From Cyclobacteriaceae bacterium (GTDB taxonomy: Bacteria; Bacteroidota; Bacteroidia; Cytophagales; Cyclobacteriaceae), in contig JANYKP010000224.1 of assembly GCA_025358195.1 (NCBI GenBank), positions 1 to 10,918 of the forward strand: a DNA stretch of 10,918 bases, given 5' to 3'. The translations under genes and the position numbers were made by a program. The notes beneath the pieces were generated by a model, which did not search any database, had not been told where the DNA came from, and saw only the letters and a program-made list of their open reading frames with translations. How positions within the stretch are numbered: position 1 is the first letter of the stretch; every line of letters begins with the position of its first letter. Positions 1 through 6,769 of this stretch are shown piece by piece.

Positions 1-1
1 C

Positions 2-1414
2 AATGAGGCGCAGAAGAAAAAATATATTCCCAACCTGGCGACGGGAAAATGGAAGGCAGCGTACTGCCTGACAGAACCCGATTCGGGCTCCGATGCAAAT
101 AGTGGTAAAACAAAGGCGGTGCTTTCAGGCGATGGAAAACACTATGTCATCAACGGACAAAAAATGTGGATCACCAACGGAGGCTTTGCGGATGTTTTTG
201 TGGTGTTTGCAAAAATTGATAATGACAAGAACCTCAGTGCGTTCATTGTTGAGAAGACCTTTGGCGGCATTACGATGAACGAAGAAGAGAAGAAGATGGG
301 CATTAAGGGCTCGTCCACGCGCCAGATTTTCTTTAACGACTGCAAAGTGCCCATAGAAAATTTGTTGAGTGAACGGGAAAACGGCTTTAAGATCGCTGTT
401 AATATCCTCAACATTGGTCGTATCAAATTGGGTGTCGCGGCTGTGGGTGGAAGTAAGATGACAGTTTCGGCGGCAACGAAATATGCGAAAGAACGGAAAC
501 AGTTTGGCACCCCGATTGCCAACTTCGGTGCAATCAAACACAAAATTGCCGAAGTGTCCACGAGGATTTTTGCATCCGAATCTGCGCACTATCGCGCTTC
601 ACAAAATATCGACGATGCATACCATGCGTTTGTGACAGGCGGAATGGATTTGGCGAAAGCCCGGTTAAAAGCATTGGAAGAATTTGCCATCGAATGCGCC
701 ATCCTGAAAGTACATGGATCTGAAGTGCTCGACTTTGCCGTAGACGAAGGTGTACAGATTTTTGGTGGCATGGGCTTCTCTGCCGAAGGCCCAATGGATC
801 GTGCCTACCGTGATGCACGCATCAACCGCATCTTCGAAGGCACCAATGAAATCAACAGGCTTCTCACGATCGACATGCTGATGAAGCGCGCCATGAAGGG
901 TTCACTGGATTTGATGACACCAGCAATGGCTGTTCAAAAAGAATTGATGGGTATACCCGACTTTGGGGCGAGTGACGACACAGCTGTTTTCGCAAAAGAA
1001 AAAAGAGCCTTGGCTAACCTGAAGAAAGCGGGGCTTATGGTTTCGGGTGCAGCCGTACAAAAGTTCATGATGAAACTCTCCGATGAACAAGAAGTCCTCA
1101 TGAACCTGGCGGATATGCTCATAGAGGGTTATGTAGCCGAGTCGTGCTTGCTGCGCGTGGAGAAATTGATTGGCATCCGCGGAGAGAAGGCGTGTGCGAT
1201 GCAAAAAGAAATGGCGATCATCTATTTGCACGGGGCCATGGAGAAAGCAGCTTCGGCGGGCAAGCAGGCCATTTACGCTTTCGCGGAAGGGGATGAATTG
1301 AGGCTGATGCTGCTCGGATTGAAACGGTTTACGAAGATTGATCCGTGCAACCTGAAGGAGGCAAGAAGAAGGGTTGCGAATTATGTGATTGAGAAAGGGG
1401 AGTATCCGTTTTGA
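2..1414 (+). CDS. Acyl-CoA dehydrogenase, long (VLCAD/ACAD9-like) type, 5' end missing
   Basis: Flavoenzyme that oxidises acyl-CoA to trans-2-enoyl-CoA in fatty acid beta-oxidation and passes electrons to ETF. The reading frame is open from base 2 to the TGA at 1412-1414, giving 470 visible residues; the start lies left of the window. Residues 21-32 read YCLTEPDSGSDA, the family's FAD/substrate signature, and MWITNGG follows in the middle beta domain. The C-terminal helical domain has RKQFGTPI and then GGMGFSAEGPMDRAYRD, and IFEGTNEINRL places the catalytic glutamate at visible residue 279 (bases 836-838). About 190 residues follow that glutamate, far more than in MCAD-type enzymes. This extension is typical of VLCAD/ACAD9 and of the roughly 600-residue Bacteroidota enzymes, so about 125 residues are probably missing. 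Chain-length preference is inferred. An internal GTG at 119 is not the start, because conserved sequence continues upstream of it. Confidence 0.95.
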   Translation, partial: NEAQKKKYIPNLATGKWKAAYCLTEPDSGSDANSGKTKAVLSGDGKHYVINGQKMWITNGGFADVFVVFAKIDNDKNLSAFIVEKTFGGITMNEEEKKMGIKGSSTRQIFFNDCKVPIENLLSERENGFKIAVNILNIGRIKLGVAAVGGSKMTVSAATKYAKERKQFGTPIANFGAIKHKIAEVSTRIFASESAHYRASQNIDDAYHAFVTGGMDLAKARLKALEEFAIECAILKVHGSEVLDFAVDEGVQIFGGMGFSAEGPMDRAYRDARINRIFEGTNEINRLLTIDMLMKRAMKGSLDLMTPAMAVQKELMGIPDFGASDDTAVFAKEKRALANLKKAGLMVSGAAVQKFMMKLSDEQEVLMNLADMLIEGYVAESCLLRVEKLIGIRGEKACAMQKEMAIIYLHGAMEKAASAGKQAIYAFAEGDELRLMLLGLKRFTKIDPCNLKEARRRVANYVIEKGEYPF

Positions 1415-1764
1415 AGTATTGAGTATATAGACATGAGTATTGAGACAGTCAATGGCTGGGAGAGATTCTGGCTTTTTTCTTTTTTATTCTGTTGAATAGG
1501 TCAAGCATTCTGAAGGCCTGTATTGGGAAATTTTAAGTTGTCTTAAGGTAGATTTTACTTTTAAACATAAACTCTGCCTCAAATCCTGACGGCCCAACTC
1601 CGGCCGGAATTCAAATTTCTATTGGATTCTGGCCTTTTTTTATGCCTTTCAATCAAAAATTTTGGCACTTCAATAAAACAGCCAAATCCCGGAAATGAAA
1701 TGAGCGTAAAGTTCATCAACATTGTAATGGAATAAACCCGAACATTAATCATCCTAACACGATA
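1415..1764. other. Non-coding gap between acyl-CoA dehydrogenase and efflux operon
   Basis: No plausible gene is seen on either strand in these 350 bases. The gap contains one convincing intrinsic terminator (1602-1641). A shorter copy of the phrase GATTCTGGC plus T-run occurs at 1464-1478 without a matching left arm. The last 120 bases before the efflux operon are A/T-rich and should contain its promoter, but I could not find a good Bacteroidota TAnnTTTG -7 box there. No divergent regulator gene is present. Confidence 0.7.
1602..1641 (+). terminator. Intrinsic terminator ahead of the efflux operon
   Basis: GGCCGGAATTC (1602-1612) pairs with GGATTCTGGCC (1624-1634) over 11 bp with two G-U wobbles. 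The loop is 11 bases, and seven T residues follow directly (1635-1641). This is a textbook rho-independent terminator on the plus strand. It lies 187 bases after the acyl-CoA dehydrogenase stop and 123 bases before the TolC start. It most simply ends the upstream transcript, but it could also sit in a leader of the efflux operon. Confidence 0.75.
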
Positions 1765-3024
1765 ATGAAAAATCTAAGTTCTGTCCTTTATCTGGGATTT
1801 GTTCTTGCGACGTCCGGAGTGGTTGGCCAATCTTTGACCATTTCCGAATGCTACGAGTTGGCCCGGAAGAATTATCCGCTCATCAGGCAAAAGGAACTGC
1901 TGGTGAAGAGTATGGAGTTTACCATCGCCAACGCCCAATCAGCTTATTTGCCACAAGTTGCCATCTATGCACAGGCCACCTATCAATCCGATGTTACCCG
2001 ACTGCCGGGTGGAGTCCCCGGAGTTGAACCTCTTTCAAAAGATCAATACAAAATCTATGGAGAACTTACTCAGACGATTTTTGACGGAGGCGTGATTAAG
2101 AATCAAACGGCCATTCAGAGATCGAATACATTGATGGAACAACAAAAAGTAGAAGTTGAACTGTATAAAATCAAAGATCGCATTAACCAGATCTTCTTTG
2201 GTGTGTTGTTGATGGAAGTCCAATTGACGCAGGTCGATCTGCTTAAAAAGGATTTGCAAACGTCTTTGACGAAAACTGAATCCGCAATCCGCAACGGTAC
2301 AGCATTCAAGTCAAATGCAGACATACTTCAGGCGGAACTTCTGAAATCAGATCAGCGCATCATTGAAATGAGAGCAGCACGCAAAGCTTACCTGGAAATG
2401 CTGGGATATTTCATCAACCAACCCGTTCCGGAAGGTGCTGTACTTGAAAAACCAACGGGTGTTGTACTAGAGGAAGGGGCCTCCATCAAACGACCGGAAC
2501 TAACGCTCTACCAATTTCAAAGTGAATTGCTAGGTGCTCAATTCAAGGCCAACACGACCCGCAACGTTCCAAGACTTGGATTCTTTGTGCAGGGAGGTTA
2601 CGGCAGACCCGCCTTGAATGTATTAAAAAATCAGTTTGACACGTATTATTTGGGCGGATTGAGATTGAATTGGTCCCTCACGGGATTCTATAATTCAAAG
2701 CGTGATAGGCAACTCCTGGATGTAAACACTCAGGTAGTCAATTCACAGAAGGATGTTTTCTTATTCAATACCAACCTCACGTTAAGGCAACAAGGGCAAG
2801 AGGTAGAGAAGCTTGAACAACTTATTAAAGTTGATGATCAAATCATCGCTTTGCGTACCCGGATAAAAAATACGTCAAAAGTGCAACATGAAAATGGTGT
2901 ACTATCCACCAGCGATTTTTTGCGGGAACTTAATGCGGAAGATGCTGCGAAACAAAACTTATTGCTTCACCAGGTGCAACTCATGCTGGCGCAATACAAC
3001 TATCAAACAACATCGGGAAACTAA
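1765..3024 (+). CDS. TolC-family outer membrane efflux protein
   Basis: Trimeric outer-membrane channel component of a tripartite exporter. The 419-residue protein starts at ATG with a hydrophobic signal peptide (about residues 1-22, ending VVGQ before SLTISEC). The mature start SLTISECYELARKNYP is the standard opening of outer-membrane efflux proteins: a 'xxLxECxxxAxxNYP' helix followed by a long coiled-coil helix (residues about 25-60, with AQSAYLPQV at its end). Two OEP repeats are visible, about 25-215 and 235-415, each with long helices and a membrane beta-strand pair (YGELTQTIFDGG near residue 95 and YLGGLRLNWSLTGFYN near 295). Length is slightly short but normal for Bacteroidota. It is the first gene of the efflux operon, 14 bases before the adaptor gene. 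No Shine-Dalgarno sequence precedes the start, as is usual in this phylum. Confidence 0.9.
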   Translation: MKNLSSVLYLGFVLATSGVVGQSLTISECYELARKNYPLIRQKELLVKSMEFTIANAQSAYLPQVAIYAQATYQSDVTRLPGGVPGVEPLSKDQYKIYGELTQTIFDGGVIKNQTAIQRSNTLMEQQKVEVELYKIKDRINQIFFGVLLMEVQLTQVDLLKKDLQTSLTKTESAIRNGTAFKSNADILQAELLKSDQRIIEMRAARKAYLEMLGYFINQPVPEGAVLEKPTGVVLEEGASIKRPELTLYQFQSELLGAQFKANTTRNVPRLGFFVQGGYGRPALNVLKNQFDTYYLGGLRLNWSLTGFYNSKRDRQLLDVNTQVVNSQKDVFLFNTNLTLRQQGQEVEKLEQLIKVDDQIIALRTRIKNTSKVQHENGVLSTSDFLRELNAEDAAKQNLLLHQVQLMLAQYNYQTTSGN

Positions 3025-3038
3025 AAACATTTTCAACT

Positions 3039-3938
3039 ATGAACATTCGATGGACTTCCTATATGCTACTTTTAACCATTGGACTTGCTTCGTGCGCGAA
3101 AAACGCTAATGAGTATGATGCTTCCGGAAATTTTGAGGCGGAGGAGAAAATCATCTCGTCTGAATCAACCGGAAAAATCCTCCAATTGAATATTGAAGAA
3201 GGACTCGTGCTCAAAGCAGGCCAGCCGGTGGGATACATCGACACGACGCAGCTTTTCTTGAGAAAGAAACAGCTGTACTATTCTATTCGCGCATTGTTGG
3301 CAAAGTCGCCGGATGCCACTAGCCAGCTGTCCACCATCCAAAAGCAAATTGAAACCGCTACGTATGAGAGGAAAAGGGTTGAGAATTTACTAAAAGACGA
3401 TGCCGCTACGAAAAAGCAACTGGATGATTTAACCGGACAAGTAGATCTTTTGCAGAAGCAATACAACGCGCTTCAAACCTCCCTTGTCATCACGACACGA
3501 TCCATCCAAAGTGAGACGCTGCCCTTAAACGCTCAGGTAGAACAACTGGAAGATCAAATCAAAAAATCGATGATCGTCAACCCGATGGAAGGCACGGTAC
3601 TGACGAAGTATGCTGAACGCGATGAAGTAGTATCACCCGGGAAAGCCATTTATAAAATTGCTGATCTGTCTGCGATGTTGCTGCGGGCGTATATCTCAGG
3701 TGATCAGCTTGCCGAAATTAAACTGGGTCAGAAAGTTAACGTCCTGGTTGACGATGTCAACGCTGGCACCAAAAAGTATGAGGGTATCGTGGAGTGGGTG
3801 TCGGACAAAGCAGAGTTTACACCGAAGACGATTCAAACGAAAGAGGAGCGCGCCAATCTAGTGTACGCAATTAAAATCAAAGTAAGGAACGATGGGTTTC
3901 TGAAAATTGGAATGTATGGCGATGTTATGTTCAAGTAA
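3039..3938 (+). CDS. HlyD/YbhG-type periplasmic adaptor, lipoprotein
   Basis: Membrane fusion protein that links the ABC permease pair to the TolC channel. The 299-residue product begins with a lipoprotein signal peptide whose lipobox LASC places the lipidated cysteine at residue 19. Residues about 40-70 form the first lipoyl-like half, with the family pattern STGKILQLNIEEGLVLKAGQ followed by VGYID. Residues about 75-180 are charged heptad-rich sequence forming the coiled-coil hairpin. The second lipoyl half follows (IVNPMEGTVLTKYAERDEVV), then a beta-barrel with the family's 'LRAYISGDQLAEIKLGQKV' stretch. Length fits the short YbhG-like class rather than RND adaptors. Residue 2 of the mature protein is Ala, so there is no aspartate inner-membrane retention signal of the E. 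coli kind. Lying between the channel and ATPase genes, it very likely serves this one pump. Confidence 0.9.
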   Translation: MNIRWTSYMLLLTIGLASCAKNANEYDASGNFEAEEKIISSESTGKILQLNIEEGLVLKAGQPVGYIDTTQLFLRKKQLYYSIRALLAKSPDATSQLSTIQKQIETATYERKRVENLLKDDAATKKQLDDLTGQVDLLQKQYNALQTSLVITTRSIQSETLPLNAQVEQLEDQIKKSMIVNPMEGTVLTKYAERDEVVSPGKAIYKIADLSAMLLRAYISGDQLAEIKLGQKVNVLVDDVNAGTKKYEGIVEWVSDKAEFTPKTIQTKEERANLVYAIKIKVRNDGFLKIGMYGDVMFK

Positions 3939-3985
3939 CCGGTTGATTTCAAAATCCCAATTCATCTCTGATAAAATAGTTTGTG

Positions 3986-4411
3986 ATGAACGCCTCTGTT
4001 AAAGTAAACAACGTTTATAAAAGCTTTAAAACTGGCAAAAAGGAAGTTAAGGCCTTACAGGAGATTTCATTTGAAGTTAATAGGGGTGAGCTCTTTGGTT
4101 TGATTGGCCCCGATGGTGCGGGGAAGACTACGCTCTTCAGAATTCTTACGACGTTGATGCTCGCCAATAAGGGAGAGGCCTGGGTAGATGGATTTGAGGT
4201 GGTGAGTCAATATAAAGAGATTCGTAAACGCGTAGGCTATATGCCAGGACGGTTTTCGCTCTATCAGGATTTAACGGTAGAAGAGAATATTTCCTTTTTC
4301 GCCACACTGTTCAACACATCCCTGCAAGAGAACTACGACCTGATCAAAAGTATCTATCAACAGATTGAGCATTCAGGAAAAGAAGGGCGGGAGCTCTTTC
4401 CGGCGGGATGA
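3986..4411 (+). CDS. N-terminal fragment of ABC ATPase 1 (Walker A half)
   Basis: Open reading frame of 141 residues from ATG 3986 (142 if GTG 3983 is used). It contains the A-loop region, Walker A (GPDGAGKTT, residues 41-49) and the Q-loop region GYMPGRFSLYQDLTVEEN, where the usual Gln is Gly88. After IYQQIE (to base 4369) the sequence HSGKEGRELFPAG is out of frame and unlike the family. On its own the fragment lacks the signature, Walker B, D-loop and switch, so it could not hydrolyse ATP. Confidence 0.7.
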   Translation: MNASVKVNNVYKSFKTGKKEVKALQEISFEVNRGELFGLIGPDGAGKTTLFRILTTLMLANKGEAWVDGFEVVSQYKEIRKRVGYMPGRFSLYQDLTVEENISFFATLFNTSLQENYDLIKSIYQQIEHSGKEGRELFPAG

Positions 4412-4908
4412 AGCAGAAACTGGCGCTGAGTTGTGCACTTATCCACCGGCCAACAGTTTTGTTTTTAGATGAGCCTACCACCGGTGTGGACGCTGTTTCG
4501 CGGAAGGAGTTCTGGGAACTTTTGCACCAGTTGCAATCCCATGGTATTACGATCATTGTCTCAACACCCTACATGGATGAGGCCAGCCTTTGCGACCGCG
4601 TTGCACTCATGCAGGAGAGCAGGATCATGGAGATAAATTCACCGAAAGGGATCACCGAAAATTTTAAAAAGCCATTGTGGTCGGTGCGATCAACTGACAT
4701 GTATAAACTGATGCTGGACCTCCGCATGAGTGACGTGGTTGATACGTGTTATCCGTTTGGTCAATATCACCATGTCGTTTTTAAAAATGATATACGTACG
4801 GTAGAAGCGGCAAAACAGGCAATCGCCAATATATCAGAAAAGGATGTTGACGTGCAAAGGATTTCAGCTACGATTGAAGATTGTTTTATGGAACTCATGA
4901 AAAAATAG
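4408..4908 (+). CDS. C-terminal fragment of ABC ATPase 1 (Walker B half)
   Basis: Open reading frame of 166 residues whose ATG overlaps the stop of the N-half as ATGA (4408-4411), a layout that allows translational restart. In the intact family this Met is the residue right after LSGG. It carries Walker B FLDEPTTGVD with the catalytic-type Glu at residue 22 of the fragment. In STPYMDEASLCDRV, proline (bases 4567-4569) stands where the switch histidine normally is. The C-terminal 75 residues are the regulatory tail typical of YbhF-like subunits. The stop at 4906-4908 lies one base before ATPase 2. Confidence 0.7.
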   Translation: MKQKLALSCALIHRPTVLFLDEPTTGVDAVSRKEFWELLHQLQSHGITIIVSTPYMDEASLCDRVALMQESRIMEINSPKGITENFKKPLWSVRSTDMYKLMLDLRMSDVVDTCYPFGQYHHVVFKNDIRTVEAAKQAIANISEKDVDVQRISATIEDCFMELMKK

Positions 4909-4909
4909 T

Positions 4910-5656
4910 ATGAACGACGATCACGCCATTTCAGTAAGCCAGTTAACGAAACGTTTTGGTTCTTTTACCGCCGTGGATGCCGTTACATTTAATGTAAAGC
5001 GTGGAGAAATTTTTGGCTTTCTGGGGGCCAACGGTGCCGGCAAAACAACTGCGATGCGCATGCTCTGCGGGCTTTCCTTTCCCACGAGCGGCCAGGCAAC
5101 AATTGCCGGGTTTGATCTCTACCGGGATGCCGAAAAGATTAAGAAAAGTATCGGCTATATGAGTCAGAAGTTCTCTTTGTATGAAGACTTGACCCCCCGG
5201 GAAAATATTCGCTTCTACGGTGGTATTTATGGTCTCACGGACCAACAGATAAAATCCAAAACAGATTTCATGGTAGACCATTTGCATCTCGAAAATCAGG
5301 TTGACAACCTTGTGAAATCCCTGCCCCTTGGGTGGAAACAAAAGCTTTCGTTTTCAGTCGCCATGCTCCATCAGCCGAAAATTGTCTTTCTGGACGAACC
5401 GACTGGTGGAGTCGATCCGGTGACAAGAAGGGAATTCTGGATGATGATCTATGAAGCCGCTCATGAAGGCACGACTGTTTTTGTGACCACGCATTACATG
5501 GATGAAGCCGAATATTGCGATCGTGTCTCCATTATGGTAGACGGCAGATTAGATGCACTTGATACACCCCTGGAGCTGAAGCGCAAGTTCAATGCACCGA
5601 GTATGGAAGAAGTTTTTATCCAACTGGCACGGAAAGCGAAACGAAGTGATAACTAA
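4910..5656 (+). CDS. ABC exporter ATPase 2 (YbhF C-domain type)
   Basis: Second nucleotide-binding subunit of the exporter, 248 residues, cytoplasmic and peripheral to the permeases. Visible motifs in order: Walker A GANGAGKTT with Lys45; Q-loop Gln86 in GYMSQKFSLYEDLTPREN; an altered signature LPLGWKQKL at residues 138-146 in place of LSGGQ; Walker B VFLDEPTGGVD with Glu163; switch His195 in VTTHYMDEAEYCDRV. The LPLGW form is, to my knowledge, also seen in the second NBD of YbhF-like proteins, so it is a family trait and not damage. Its intact catalytic residues should pair across the dimer with the LSGG of ATPase 1. It starts one base after the ATPase 1 stop, so the two are likely translationally coupled; in E. 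coli YbhF the two domains are fused. Confidence 0.92.
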   Translation: MNDDHAISVSQLTKRFGSFTAVDAVTFNVKRGEIFGFLGANGAGKTTAMRMLCGLSFPTSGQATIAGFDLYRDAEKIKKSIGYMSQKFSLYEDLTPRENIRFYGGIYGLTDQQIKSKTDFMVDHLHLENQVDNLVKSLPLGWKQKLSFSVAMLHQPKIVFLDEPTGGVDPVTRREFWMMIYEAAHEGTTVFVTTHYMDEAEYCDRVSIMVDGRLDALDTPLELKRKFNAPSMEEVFIQLARKAKRSDN

Positions 5657-5662
5657 ATTTGA

Positions 5663-6769
5663 ATGAAGCAGTTCCTATTTTTTGTTCAAAAGGAATTTTA
5701 TCATTTGTTGCGTGACAGGCGCACCCTGTTTATCCTTTTTGGTATGCCCCTGATGCAGATTCTCATTTTTGGATTTGCGTTGACCAACGAAGTAAAAAAT
5801 ACCCGTATCGCTATTTTGGATAACTCCAGAGATGAGACCACCGCTGGCATTATTCATCAGTTGGAAGCCAGTCGCTATTTTGATGTTGTAAAAAATATTC
5901 GAGGATATGGAGAGCTTGAGCCTGCCTTTCAAGAAGGGAAGATAAAATTAGCCGTGGTCTTCCCGTCACGGTTTCAATACGCGCTCTCGCATGAGAACAG
6001 TGTATCTGTACAACTCATAGCGGATGCCACAGATCCAAACGTCGCCAACACGTTGGCCAACTATGCTACGGCGATTATCATGGATTACCAAAAAAACATG
6101 AAAGGCCAGCAAGACTTTCCCTATACGATCAACACAGAGATGCGGATGCTGTATAACCCTCAGTTGAAAGGCTCTTACAATTTTGTGCCAGGTGTAATGG
6201 CTATGGTATTGATGCTTGTGTGTGCGATGATGACCTCCATTTCCATTGTTCGTGAAAAGGAAATGGGCACCATGGAGATAATCCTGGTATCACCCATCGT
6301 GCCCATCCGCGTGGTAATTGCCAAGATGGTTCCCTATTTCCTGCTTTCAGGCGTAAATATTGGCAGTATCCTGATCTTAAGCGTTTTTGTATTAGATGTT
6401 CCAATCCAGGGAAACCTGGTTTTACTGGTAAGCGAATGCTTGCTGTTCACGGTAACAGTGCTGGCGTTGGGATTATTGATTTCTTCTGTGACCGACTCGC
6501 AACAGACTGCCATGTTAATTTCATTAATGGGACTGTTCTTGCCGACCATTATGCTGAGTGGGTTTATGTTCCCGGTAGAAAATATGCCGTGGCCTCTGCA
6601 AATACTTTCAAACATTGTGCCTGCGAAATGGTTCTATTACATCGTAAAAAATATTATGATCAAGGGGCTCAGCTTTGGCTATGTGTGGAAAGAGACGCTC
6701 GTGCTGACCGGCATGACAATTTTTTTTATGTTGGTGAGCATTAAAAAATTCAAAACACGATTAGAATGA
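5663..6769 (+). CDS. ABC-2 type permease 1 (YbhS/YbhR-like)
   Basis: Transmembrane subunit forming half of the export channel in the inner membrane. The 368 residues follow the ABC-2 plan: a short cytoplasmic start with KEFYHLLRDRRTL, a first membrane helix about residues 22-42 (LFGMPLMQILIFGFAL), then a large periplasmic domain about 43-175 that docks with the adaptor. Five more helices follow in about 178-365. The conserved cytoplasmic coupling segment REKEMGTMEIILVSP lies just after the second helix. SSVTDSQQTAM and the re-entrant MLSGFMFPVENMP stretch are also characteristic. The start ATG lies 6 bases after the ATPase 2 stop, and its end overlaps permease 2 by 4 bases, so coordinated expression is expected. 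Nothing in it looks damaged. Confidence 0.92.
   Translation: MKQFLFFVQKEFYHLLRDRRTLFILFGMPLMQILIFGFALTNEVKNTRIAILDNSRDETTAGIIHQLEASRYFDVVKNIRGYGELEPAFQEGKIKLAVVFPSRFQYALSHENSVSVQLIADATDPNVANTLANYATAIIMDYQKNMKGQQDFPYTINTEMRMLYNPQLKGSYNFVPGVMAMVLMLVCAMMTSISIVREKEMGTMEIILVSPIVPIRVVIAKMVPYFLLSGVNIGSILILSVFVLDVPIQGNLVLLVSECLLFTVTVLALGLLISSVTDSQQTAMLISLMGLFLPTIMLSGFMFPVENMPWPLQILSNIVPAKWFYYIVKNIMIKGLSFGYVWKETLVLTGMTIFFMLVSIKKFKTRLE

Larger units (their letters stand above)
3986..4908 (+). pseudogene. ABC exporter ATPase 1 (YbhF/YhiH-type NBD), broken by a frameshift near 4370
   Basis: Nucleotide-binding subunit 1 of the exporter. Read with one added base near 4370 it gives about 307 residues, the expected size. 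The first frame carries Walker A GPDGAGKTT (Lys at residue 47) and ends at TGA 4409-4411. The second frame carries Walker B VLFLDEPTTGVD and D-loop. Between them, the frame starting at 4369 reads AFRKRRAGALSGG and continues directly into MKQKLAL at 4408, so the LSGG signature (4396-4407) lies outside both open halves. Frame 1 has a stop at 4366-4368, so the change must lie between 4369 and 4408; homologs as I remember them (QIEPF then RRAG) put it at about 4370, probably one lost C. The first possible start is GTG 3983, but ATG 3986 fits the family better. It may be a true inactivating mutation, a sequencing or assembly error, or recoding. Codon use and conservation on both sides look intact, so any damage is recent. 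Confidence 0.85.

Noticed and set aside
125..589. A 154-codon minus-strand frame opposite the acyl-CoA dehydrogenase gene
   Set aside because: It lies wholly antisense to a strongly conserved coding region, has no recognisable features and is explained by codon structure of the plus-strand gene.
1464..1487. T-rich run GATTCTGGC plus Ts taken as a second terminator after the acyl-CoA dehydrogenase gene
   Set aside because: No left arm pairs with CTGGC immediately upstream, so there is no stem; only the copy at 1602-1641 forms a hairpin.
1654..1664. CAAAA-A-TTTTG inverted repeat before the TolC gene as a repressor operator
   Set aside because: It is a low-complexity A/T string of 11 bases, likely by chance in this A/T-rich gap.
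5321..5335. Degenerate signature LPLGW in ATPase 2 as a damaging mutation
   Set aside because: All other catalytic motifs are intact, and the same form is known to me from second NBDs of YbhF-like exporters, so it is treated as a family trait.
4943..5341. A 132-codon minus-strand frame opposite ATPase 2
   Set aside because: The plus-strand frame carries all ABC motifs, so the reverse frame is a shadow.
6436..6744. A 102-codon plus-strand frame inside permease 1
   Set aside because: It overlaps conserved permease sequence in another frame and its translation resembles no membrane or soluble family I know.
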